From the NCBI GenBank assembly GCA_025526995.1, contig JAHLKG010000056.1:1-16849 (forward strand): 16,849 nucleotides of DNA, read 5' to 3'. The position numbers and the translations under genes are program-made. Source of the DNA: Powellomyces hirtus. Its lineage: Eukaryota > Chytridiomycota > Chytridiomycetes > Spizellomycetales > Powellomycetaceae. Shown here one piece after another: positions 7,314-15,525 of this stretch (its first letter is position 1; every line of letters starts with the position of its first letter). A model generated the notes under the pieces. It made no database searches. It had not been told where the DNA came from and was given only the letters and a program-made list of their open reading frames with translations.

Positions 7314-7530
7314 TGTCGGGGAAACCTCATATTCTTATACTTTTTCGTGACTTTCTGATTACGTTATACGCGATCCTTTGTTCGGGCTGGCCACCCGTTC
7401 ATCGGTGATACACATGACTCCTGACTCATAGGCAATAAAGCGCCTCCCGGATAAATTATGTGTGCGCCACCCTGACACGCATATATAAAGCTGTCAGCCG
7501 CTGGTCGCCTTTCTCCGCTCGTTACCTTAC
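7314..7530 (+). repeat. gypsy-1 3' LTR, 3' end missing
   Basis: Begins TGTCGGGG right after the polypurine tract and is cut after CCTTAC at 7530, where the copia-C LTR starts. The last 63 bp, known from 5945-6007, are absent. It has one mismatch (7504 versus 5918) in 159 shared bases with the 5' LTR. Confidence 0.85.
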
Positions 7531-7895
7531 TATTGGAATGTTGAGCCTTGCATACTCAACGTTAGTCCTTACATTAGATCCTAATTTGGAATCTCCGGCT
7601 AGAACGCGTGACCATGATACCGGTAACGCTAAGAGCTGAATTGGATCACGTGTGATCACGTGATTGGAGAAAAAGTAGATTAGAACGCTCGAAGCGAGAC
7701 ATTACCGATAAGACTTTAAGACATAAAATACATTCACATACATTACATCTCCGTGCATCTGACAACGCTACATCGTCAACTGCATCTCAGAAGAGCTCTG
7801 TAACCCCCCTTTACGAAGTATACTGGAGGCCACATCGAATTCGGCCAATCCTCCGCATTTCCGATAAAGTACTGGAAACGCCGATATCTCCAATA
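7531..7895 (+). repeat. copia-C 5' LTR, 365 bp
   Basis: Same TATTGGA...TCCAATA ends as copia-A, with the CACGTG palindromes at 7645-7663. By eye it differs from the copia-A LTRs at roughly 19 positions, about 95% identity, so it is a separate and older-diverged copy. It interrupts the gypsy-1 3' LTR. Confidence 0.93.
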
Positions 7896-7909
7896 GGTTA
7901 TGAGCCCTG
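7896..7909 (+). other. copia-C primer-binding site
   Basis: GGTTATGAGCCCTG directly follows the LTR. It is identical to the copia-A site and complementary to the anticodon arm of initiator tRNA-Met. Confidence 0.85.
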
Positions 7910-8010
7910 AGACCGGTCGAATTCGAATCATTCTCCCTTCGTAAAACCTGTAAACTACAAGTCTTCCGTCGAAATTCAAGTGCCAAGAAAGTACCGAGCA
8001 CACCGTCAAG

Positions 8011-8928
8011 ATGCCTACTGCAAGATCTCCCATTCAAGGAGTGCAGACCCGCCAACAAGCCCGTCAAGCCACACAAGAAGCCCAACGGGGTCCTGACGCT
8101 GAAGAAGACGTTAATATAGATGCCTCGATCTACCATGATTCCCACGACGCAGATGCCGATGTGGATGAGATGAATCATGGAGAAGTTCATGCAGACTCGG
8201 CGATAGTACCGTCCGAAGTACCGACTGACATTGTCATGCAAATTCTGCAGAGGTTCAAGATGGAAATCGACGAAAAGCTCGACCATCGGATGGACAGGTT
8301 GGAGAGGACTTTATTGACTACTTCAAACCCTCTTGCTACATCAACTTCCCATCAACAACCCGAGAAGTACGAAAAGCCTCATATCGGTGGTCATCCTACG
8401 GCTGTTTCACCGATGAGAAGCCCAAAAGCGGGCCTTGAGTACCCGTTTCTACATCAACACATTACTCACGGCGAAGTTGAAGCCCCAGTTGCCCGTCACT
8501 TTCGTCCGACTTCCCCAACGGAGAGCACAACAACTACGAGCAGCAGAAAGAGCAATGATCGAGACGCACAACGTACATCATTTGCATACTTCAAATCTGC
8601 GATCGATGCAGTATCTACATTCGACGGGACGGGAAATCTCTCAAAACTCGCCGACTTCATTGATCAGCTTACTCTAGTCTTTCGCCTAAAACCTGTATCT
8701 GAAGAAGAACAACTCTCATTCATCTTCACGAAACTCTCTGGCGAAGCAAAACAATGGTATTGTAATCACCAGAAAGATGCCGAACAAGGGATGGTGGAGC
8801 CCATCACGGATTGGGAATCCTTCAAGCCTCCTTTCCTCTCGCGTTACCAACCAAGCAATCACGAAGAAACTTTGCTCACTCAACTTGAAAGACTCCGACA
8901 AGGAAGTCATTCCATCTCGCAGTACAAT
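8011..8928 (+). pseudogene. copia-C gag fragment, truncated
   Basis: ATG at 8011 opens a frame whose first 306 codons match the start of the copia-A polyprotein at about 291 of 306 residues (through HSISQYN). After 8928 the frame runs into antisense gypsy-2 sequence and is meaningless. There are no internal stops in the copia part. The piece covers the N-terminal region and about half of the gag domain. Zinc knuckle, protease and all of Pol are missing. One substitution (R to C in the WYRNH motif) is consistent with CGT to TGT at a CpG. Confidence 0.9.
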
Positions 8929-11900
8929 CGCTGGTCCTGTGCATCTCGGAGCCGTTGCTGCACGATGCGACTCACGTTGGCGAATTCCTTAATCCGTCTC
9001 TCCACGGCGGTTCGTGCCGATTGTCTTATCATCTCTCCGGGGTTAGGTGCTACCCATTGGTTCGGTACTCGGGGGACGCGGCCTAGGTCAATCTCGAAAG
9101 GGGATAGTCCCGTCGACGTCTGCGGCGTTCGGTTGTAGTTGTACTCGAGGGTGGGGAGTAAACTCTTCCAGTTGGAGCCGGCATAGTCAAGAAAGGGGCC
9201 CATGATTCCCTTGATCGTCTTGATGGCGTTCTCCGCCTTGCCGTCAGTCTGCTGATGTCGTGCCGACAAAAGTTCCTGCTTGACGTTGAGTGCCCACATA
9301 AGGTACCGCCAGAATTCTGCTAGCCACTTGGGGTCCCGATCGCTCACAATGGTGTGGGGTAACCCCGTGTGGCGGAATGCCTGTTCTAGAAAGAGTTGGG
9401 CCGTCTCCGGAGCTGTAGCGCGTGTGTTAGTAGGTAGAAGTATCACGCGGCATGAAAGGTAGTCAACGATGAGGAGTACGGCGTCCGCCGTCTTGGTCAG
9501 TCTCTCGCCGGTGTGGTGCGGAGGGTTCTTCGTCACGTCGGGCTCTACCCGAGGTTCCCCCCCCTTAGAGTCTGACGTGGGGAAGAATATATCCATGCCG
9601 ATTTGTTGCCAACGGGCGTCGGGGATCGGTAAGCTGCGGAGGAAACCGATCGGCGCGGTTCGCTTGTGACGTTGGCAGGTAGGGCAGGTGCGGACATATT
9701 GGTACACATCACGCTCCATGTGGGGCCAGTAATACGACTCCAGAAGTTTGGCGAGCGTCCGTTGGACACCGGAGCGACCACCGTTCACGAGGGAGTCGTG
9801 ATGAATCTGAAGGAGTGGCCCCCGCAAGCTGTCGGGGACGTACCGACGGTCATGGTACATCAAAAATCGGTGCGGAGGGGAGTCCACTGTCCGGAATCGG
9901 CGTGCATGGCCGGATAGGTTCTCCGGGGGACTGTTGATGGTTAGTAAGATGTTTTGGCCGAAATCATCCAATGCGAGCGCCTGGGTCCAGTCCGCATCGG
10001 TCGGCATGTGCGTCAGGACGGGCTTCTCCGTCTGCACAATGGCGGTGACCACGTCGATCTTGGCCTGGCAGGTTGCACACTTGGGGGCATAAGTCGGGTT
10101 GCGACTGAGGAAGTCGGCGATCGAATTCCATGTGCCGGGGAGGTATTCCACTGAGAAATCGAACTGTTGGAGAAACTCGACCCAGCCTGCTTGGCGACAT
10201 GACAGGTGGGGTTGTTCCTGGAGGTAGATCAGGGATTTGTGGTCAACAAACGCGCAGAATGGGCGGCCGATGAGGTAATGGCGGTTGGCGCGTATGGATT
10301 TGACTAATCCCAGTAGTTCTTGTTCATGCACGGGGTATCGAGTCTCGGCGGGTTGCATCTTGCGGGAGTAGTATGTCACCGGGCGAAGTTGCGGGAGGTT
10401 GGCTAAGCCCGATTTGGTGGTTGGTAGTGGGTGAGGGTAAGGGAAATCCCCTTTGGCCGGTTGCGCCAGCCATCCGCCGTAGGCGTAGCCCGATGCGTCC
10501 GTGAACAAGTAGGTGTCAAGCACCGGGTCGAAGTACGCTAGGGTGGGTGCCGAGGAGCATAATTCCTTTAAGCGATTGAACGCTCGATTTTCCTTGTCAC
10601 CCCACTGCCATGGGCGGTTGCCGGATTGCAGGTTCGTTAGGGGTAGGGCAATCTGTGCATACTCGGGGATGTATTCCTTGACATAGTTGACGAGGCCCAC
10701 GAAGCTAAGGAGCTCCAGGGAGTTGGTTGGGCGAGGTCGTTCCCGGACCGCGGTCACCTTGGAGGGGGCGATACTCAGGCCATCCTTGCCAACTCGGTGG
10801 CTGCAGAACTCGACTTCGTCAACCGACCATTGACATTTGCTGGGTTTGACGTGGAGGCGATGTTCCGTCAAGGTCTTGAGGACCTCGTCGACGTGCTGAA
10901 TGTGCGAACTCATGTCGGTGTTGAATATGAGAATATCGTCGAGGTACGAGATCACGTAGGCGTCGTACTTGTCGCCCAAGAGCTTGTTGGTTAGTCGCTG
11001 GAATGTAGCAGGTGCATTAGTTAAGCCGAAAGGTAGAACATTGTATTCGAAATGTCCAAAACGTGTTCGGAACGCTGCTTTCTCCCTGTCTTCCGGTCGG
11101 ATCATGATGCAGTGGTACGCGTCGCGGATGTCGATCGCGGTGAATACCCGCATGTTGACAAGCCTGTCACGCAGCTCCGAGAGGTTCGGAAGTGGCGTGG
11201 CATCCTTGTGAGTCATCTTGTTCAGTGTCCGGTAGTCAATGCAGCAGCATAGGCCGCCGTCCTTCTTTGGGGCAAATAGGACGGGCGCGCCCCACGGACT
11301 GCGAGAGTGTGAGATCCAACCCTTGTCCATTAAACGCTGCATCTGCTGGCCGAGCTCGTCCAGTTTGTCAGGGTTCAAATGCCGGAGTGGCTGCATCACG
11401 GGCTTCGAGCCGGGTTTGAGCCAAATGGTGAAATTGTCCTCGCCTCGGTCCGGAGGCATGCCTGACTGCTCGGTGAATAGCGTCGTGACGTATTTCTCTA
11501 GGGTCAGTCGGAGTGGATGGTCGGCTGCCAGCGCCTCTAGCGGGTCTTCCTGATCTGCCGCCTTGGCTTCAGTGTTGGTGTGGCGTTGTTCCTCCAAGAT
11601 TGCCCTTTTCTTGGCGTCGACCGTCCGTACAAATTGAGCCTCTGCGACTAGAATCGCATCTACAATGTGTACCTTGAAGACTCCAGTGATCTCGCCCTTC
11701 TTCATCAAGCGTTTCCATTGCTTGGCCGTGTAGATTCCCTCTGCATTGAGTGCTGGCTTCGCCGGCTGGAATCTGTGGGGCCGTACCTCTTGTGGGGAGA
11801 GTAGGCGGGCGGCGCACACGGACGGTGCTTCCCAGTGGCGGTTGGTCGATTTGGCTCGAAGGCTGAGGGTCTGGCCGTTGTGGTAGAACGTCATCGTTGG

Positions 11901-12338
11901 AAAGCCCTCTTGGTCGAAAAGCCCTTGGACGTCCGGCCCCAATATGAATGGCAATCCCAGTATGGCATCAACCCTGATCGGCGCGACCATGAACGGTACG
12001 GTATCCTCCCAGTAGGTGATCTTCTCCTCGGTGAACACCGAGAGGTCCCCACAGGTCATCTTTGTTGCCCCGTAGTTTCCCGCTCTGTCGCCCCACCGGA
12101 CCTCCAGCAGAGTTGGAGAGGTGTAAGTGCGGAGGCCGTGTTTGGCGGCCCAAGTGTTGCTGATGATCAGGGTGTTGCATCCGGTATCAATTAGGATGCG
12201 GGCAAAGTGCCCTTGTACCTTCCCGTGGACCACAAATGTCTTCCTGTGAATGCGGGGTCCCGGTCTGTCCGTGGGGATCTTGTCTTGCATTCGGGGTTGG
12301 GGTACTGAGACGGTGCAAGCGTTCAGCACCCGGGGCAA
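8929..12338 (-). pseudogene. gypsy-2 Pol polyprotein, C-terminally truncated
   Basis: An open frame of about 1136 genuine codons: aspartic protease DTG (51-53 from the TTG at 12338); reverse transcriptase with D403 and YLDD 465-468; RNase H D614, E674, D699; integrase zinc-binding region with CPTC (885-888); integrase core D916, D1000, E1036 with 35-residue spacing. The frame ends at TGA 8907-8909, but its last six codons are antisense copia-C gag. Lost are the GPY/F module and any chromodomain. Two oddities: where the second zinc-binding histidine is expected (HDSLVNGGR) there is a glycine, and the RT motif normally GGLR reads GGLC at residue 364, consistent with CGC to TGC. No ATG starts the frame. 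It is open upstream and overlaps gag, so expression by -1 frameshifting is likely. Confidence 0.9.
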
Positions 12339-13534
12339 AAATCCGAGCTGTTGACTGAGCCCCCGTCGCTGGCCACCTTGTCTCCGGACCCTTCGGTGAT
12401 CTCTACAGGGGCGGCGAACGTCCTATGCTCACCGGTTTTACCTTTACTTGCTGGGCACCCACGGGCGTAATGCCCCTTGCCCCCGCAGTTGAAACATTTG
12501 TTGCGCTCACGGCGTTCGTCGTAGATGGTGCGCTCATGGCGTGAAATCCCTTGGTAGTTGTCCATACCGCGTGTGGGACGACCTGAGCCATAGGGGGTGT
12601 GGCGTCCCCTTTCTCGTGCTTGATAGTTCCCTCGATGTACCTGAGCCGGCTGGACTGCAGCGTACTGACGTCTCCTCCCATCGGGGGTTACCCGCGCGAC
12701 ATCGTCCGCATAGCCTCGAATCCTGTAGCATAGTAGAGCTTCATTCTGTAGCTCGGTGATCGGGATCTCGGCGCCATTATTCCTCATGATTGCGGCATAG
12801 CAGTGGTCCCGAATGCGCTGGCCGACATGGTTGGTCGAGAATCCCGTCAAGAAATAGTCACGTTCTTGCCTTGGGGTAAGCCGCTCCTTGTCGTCAAGCG
12901 TCGCGATCTGGGCCCGAAGGGTATTGAACTTGGCGATATACTCCGATATGCTATTGGTGAAAACCAACCGCTTCATCTTTGCTTCTGCGGTGTTTCGTAA
13001 GTTGGCAGGGTAGAAGCGGATGCGGAGGATCCTCGTGAATTCTTCCAATGTCGTGGGCTGGTCGCCGGCATCTCTGAGCATTTGCCACCATTCGTCGGCG
13101 GTTTCCTTGAGGTACCCCGAGATGTGGTCGACGTCCCGGTGGTCCGTCCTGAAGTCGGTTGCCTCAAGGTAGCGCGTGTGGACCTTCAGGAACTCGTCGA
13201 CCTTCGACACCATTTCTTCACTGTTCCCTTTTCCGTCGAAGTGTGTCAGCTGCTTGCGAAGGTTCTCGCGGCGTTCCTTCTCAGCTTGCATTCGTGCGCG
13301 GTTTTCTTCCGCCAGGATGATGTCGACGTGCGGTGGTGCAACCGCTGGTTGGACTGGGATCGGAATCCTTGAGAGGAGGGCTTCGAAGCGGGCCTCTCCC
13401 ATTGCGATCTGTTCCTGCAGTAGGCGTTGGGTCTCCGCCAATTGTGCAGCTAACATTGCGACGGGGTTGTCGGTCGGTGTGTTGGCTTTGGGTTCTCCTA
13501 CTGCCATTGGGCTGTTCCTGGTGCTACGTGCCAT
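12323..13534 (-). CDS. gypsy-2 Gag
   Basis: A 403-residue ORF with ATG 15 nt downstream of the primer site. Residues 1-95 are Gln/Glu/Arg-rich and likely coiled coil. Residues about 95-235 carry the retrotransposon gag fold (FDGKGN, EWWQML, RIRFYP, SEYIAKFNTL). A zinc knuckle CFNCGGKGHYARGC (C347, C350, H355, C360) is followed by a short acidic tail. Gag would form the particle shell and bind genomic RNA. The stop overlaps pol by 16 nt, with pol in the -1 frame. The gene is intact, but the element's 3' end is lost, so only trans-mobilisation of other RNAs is conceivable. Confidence 0.93.
   Translation of the reverse strand: MARSTRNSPMAVGEPKANTPTDNPVAMLAAQLAETQRLLQEQIAMGEARFEALLSRIPIPVQPAVAPPHVDIILAEENRARMQAEKERRENLRKQLTHFDGKGNSEEMVSKVDEFLKVHTRYLEATDFRTDHRDVDHISGYLKETADEWWQMLRDAGDQPTTLEEFTRILRIRFYPANLRNTAEAKMKRLVFTNSISEYIAKFNTLRAQIATLDDKERLTPRQERDYFLTGFSTNHVGQRIRDHCYAAIMRNNGAEIPITELQNEALLCYRIRGYADDVARVTPDGRRRQYAAVQPAQVHRGNYQARERGRHTPYGSGRPTRGMDNYQGISRHERTIYDERRERNKCFNCGGKGHYARGCPASKGKTGEHRTFAAPVEITEGSGDKVASDGGSVNSSDFCPGC
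12337..12341 (-). promoter_or_regulatory. Candidate -1 frameshift site between gypsy-2 gag and pol
   Basis: Near the end of gag the minus strand reads GGATTTTTGCCCCGGG. The gag frame is GAT-TTT-TGC and the pol frame is GGA-TTT-TTG, so a one-base backward slip on the T5 run gives pol. The GC-rich CCCCGGG lies just downstream. It is not a textbook XXXYYYZ heptamer, so the mechanism is inference. The overlap and frame relation are directly seen. Confidence 0.5.
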
Positions 13535-13550
13535 TGTTGTCGTCTACGGG

Positions 13551-13562
13551 GTGGTGCTACCA
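13551..13562 (-). other. gypsy-2 primer-binding site
   Basis: Minus-strand TGGTAGCACCAC follows the LTR end ATTACA with no gap. The same first 12 bases occur in gypsy-1, predicting a shared primer tRNA ending GTGGTGCTACCA, likely initiator tRNA-Met. Confidence 0.75.
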
Positions 13563-13837
13563 TGTAATAATACTAGGTCCGTTGCCAGAGTCTAGTCTTC
13601 TATTCGGGAATTCCCTATGTCTAATTCTACTGTAAGATCTCTAAGTCTTGAATGCACCTTCGTCGGAGCATTCCTACTTTTCTTCTAGGCCGCGGAGTGG
13701 CCCTGGTCACGTGATGGCCGTCCGTGGCCATCCCTGAGGTCTAGTACCCTTCGGGATGCTGACGCTAGCATCCATCTCGCGCGGGACCCTTCCCGACGCG
13801 TGTCTAGGCTTAGGCTGGTGAGCCACGCCTCATTACA
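13563..13837 (-). repeat. gypsy-2 5' LTR, 275 bp
   Basis: Bounded by the perfect terminal inverted repeat TGTAAT...ATTACA, canonical TG...CA, ending at the primer site. It contains a TCACGTGA palindrome at 13707-13714 and a 7-bp hairpin stem (GGATGCT at 13754-13760, AGCATCC at 13767-13773). The left boundary (13837/13838) is where the copia-D gag frame stops making sense. There is no second LTR for comparison. Confidence 0.8.
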
Positions 13838-15166
13838 CTTTTGTTTCTTAGAGGCGTCAGTGTGTGCGGCACCTGGTCGCATATCCGTTGTGGTCCCGCT
13901 AGGTTTCTTAGCCATGTTGGCGGCGATCCTGGATGCAGCGGCCTGTAAACTGCTCAAATCAGTTATGTTTTCTTCATTAGCCTGAACCAAGGCCGCAAGG
14001 TCTGGTGTAAGCGCGTTGATGAAGTAATCCTGAAGGACGTAATCCGGTGTCTTCGGCAGAGAGAATGCCAGCATGTTGAACTGACTGATGTACTCATCCA
14101 TGCGGCCTTTGGGACGCAATTCCCGTAATTTCTGCAGCGAATCCCTAGTGTGGTTTCGTGGCGCGAACCGCGCCAGAAGGGCGGACCTAAGACCGGTGTT
14201 GGTTCTGCCTGAATCAACATCTTCAAAGTCATGCCACGTCATAATTTCGTTCCTTTTATTTGGTGAGAGCGACTGCCACCAAGTGTATGCCCATCCTGTG
14301 AGTTTCGTAGCCACAAAATCTATGAGAAACTCGGGCGGAACCATTTCGTACGTCACAACCGTCTCAACCTTGTCGATGAACGTTCGAAGTTTGACCATAT
14401 TGGCTTCCCCGTTGTAAGATCCAATATCTTTCAGCGTTCCATCCACGAAAGCCTTCGCACCTCGACTATCGACGATTTTGGTCGTCACGCTGTGTATGCT
14501 CGATGTCGGTGATGTAGGGCGGCGTTCGAATGGAGAACGTTGGTATTCCTGTTGAGCTCCAATCTCCTGATTGTATTCTGTCCACGGTGCAGCGAACCCG
14601 TCGTTGCGAGTGGGTGATGGTGTGCGTACGCGCCGTTGCGCCGTACGTACCTGAGGGTTGACCGGGATATTCACATCCTGATCCATGCGCCATTTCATTT
14701 GGAGCATTTCCGTTAGTTGGGCTAGAGAATTCTCAAGCCGATCTATCCTATCCACGTCCGCCTCACGCGGGCGGACATGCACGGTGTTCGCTGATTACCC
14801 ACTTGGGAATGCCGCTGGAGTACTGTAGTTGATCGTTCTGTGATCATCCGTACTGCTTGATAGGGGACGGGTATCGACCTTGCCATCGTGTCGGTCAACG
14901 TTTCGGGTACGCCCTTCCAATGCGTCGTCGCCCACGTTGGCGTCAACACTCAAAGGCGTTGGCTCTGCCAGTGTATCGTTACCGGCAGATTTCCCTCCAT
15001 TGTCTGGTGATGTCCATTCACCAGGCACTCGTGCGCTTTTCTTTGCTGCACGTTCTACGGCTCGTTGTAGTGTATTGGACCCTGGGGTCTGTCGACCCGT
15101 TAGGCGTCTTAACATACTACGAGTGTACCGGGGGCTCGTTTCGTTGCCTACCATTGCAGGGCTCAT
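13838..15166 (-). pseudogene. copia-D Gag, one in-frame stop, interrupted by gypsy-2
   Basis: A continuous frame runs from ATGs at 15166 (inside the primer site) or 15154 to the gypsy-2 LTR at 13837, broken only by TAA at 14795-14797. The N-terminal 120 or so codons are basic and Ser/Thr-rich. After the stop come a Leu-rich helix (DRIDRLENSLAQLTEML) and a gag domain (SYNGEANMVKLRTFIDKVE, WAYTWWQSL, LLARFAP, MDEYISQFNML). It ends at KKQK, just where a zinc knuckle would be expected. The gag fold alone would not separate copia from gypsy. The internal tRNA-Met primer site next to it argues for copia. The stop could be CAA to TAA. The remainder of this element is not in the window. Confidence 0.78.
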
Positions 15167-15170
15167 AACC
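15157..15170 (-). other. copia-D primer-binding site
   Basis: Minus-strand GGTTATGAGCCCTG directly follows the LTR end CCAACA. It is identical to the copia-A and copia-C sites although the LTRs are unrelated in sequence. Confidence 0.83.
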
Positions 15171-15409
15171 TGTTGGTCTGAGAGTATCTGAGTAGATAGT
15201 TGAGGAAGCTTTAGGGTAGTTGACTGAGCAGAACAATGAAGTAACTTAATCCCGCTCTATTGGAGAAAAAGAGAAAAGTCCCACCGATATATTAAGTATG
15301 GAAGGAAAACTACTTATATCGGAGTTGATCACGTGGGCTCACATGATCGCGTGATACGCCCTGCGATGGCGCAGTTATGACTCGATGACAGAGTCTGTAC
15401 GTGCTAACA
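15171..15409 (-). repeat. copia-D LTR shared by two tandem elements, 239 bp
   Basis: On the minus strand it starts TGTTAG and ends CCAACA, with canonical TG...CA ends and a TGTT/AACA inverted repeat. Downstream is a primer site (a 5' LTR mark) and upstream a polypurine tract (a 3' LTR mark). One LTR in both roles means a head-to-tail pair, as left by recombination between LTRs. It holds CACGTG near 15330 within an imperfect palindromic block at 15327-15354. Confidence 0.78.
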
Positions 15410-15420
15410 CCCCCACTCAG
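15410..15420 (-). other. copia-D polypurine tract
   Basis: The minus strand reads CTGAGTGGGGG immediately before TGTTAG of the LTR. The position and G-run mark the 3' end of the element lying to the right. Confidence 0.72.
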
Positions 15421-15525
15421 ACCTGTCAGTCTGGCAGTGAGAGAGTTGCTCTATCTACTTTTACTACACAGCCCCGCGCACACACCCCACATACCTCCAT
15501 TTATTACAATTTAAGAAGACGAGGA

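Larger units (their letters stand above)
5786..7530 (+). mobile_element. Internally deleted Ty3/gypsy element (gypsy-1)
   Basis: Reads on the plus strand: 5' LTR remnant 5786-6007, primer-binding site at 6008, gag N-terminus from 6063, a deletion junction near 6285-6293, integrase C-terminus with chromodomain to 7027, a 3' untranslated region, polypurine tract about 7300-7313, and 3' LTR remnant 7314-7530. Protease, reverse transcriptase, RNase H and the integrase catalytic core are missing. The overlapping parts of the two LTRs (5786-5944 and 7372-7530) match at 158 of 159 positions, so the element is recent. Joining the two remnants implies an LTR of about 280 bp. Copia sequence cuts both outer ends, so no target-site duplication can be checked. 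Confidence 0.88.
7531..8928 (+). mobile_element. Truncated Ty1/copia element of the copia-A family (copia-C)
   Basis: Contains LTR 7531-7895, primer-binding site 7896-7909, leader, and gag from 8011. It breaks at 8928 in mid-gag, where sequence switches to gypsy-2 on the opposite strand. It lies in the opposite direction to copia-A and forms the right arm of the inverted repeat. Pol and the 3' LTR are absent. Confidence 0.93.
8929..13837 (-). mobile_element. Ty3/gypsy element with truncated 3' end (gypsy-2)
   Basis: Reads on the minus strand: 5' LTR 13563-13837, primer site 13551-13562, gag 12323-13534, pol from about 12338 to the break at 8929. Protease, reverse transcriptase, RNase H, integrase is the Ty3/gypsy order. 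The integrase C-terminal module, 3' untranslated region and 3' LTR are missing beyond the junction with copia-C. The 5' end lies inside a copia-D gag, showing gypsy-2 inserted there. Confidence 0.92.

Noticed and set aside
8907..8928. Last six codons of the gypsy-2 pol frame as a natural C-terminus
   Set aside because: They are antisense copia-C gag sequence past the junction, so the apparent stop is accidental.
13685..13837. C-terminal 50 or so codons of the copia-D gag frame
   Set aside because: They lie within the gypsy-2 LTR, bounded by TGTAAT...ATTACA, and are a chance read-through after the insertion.
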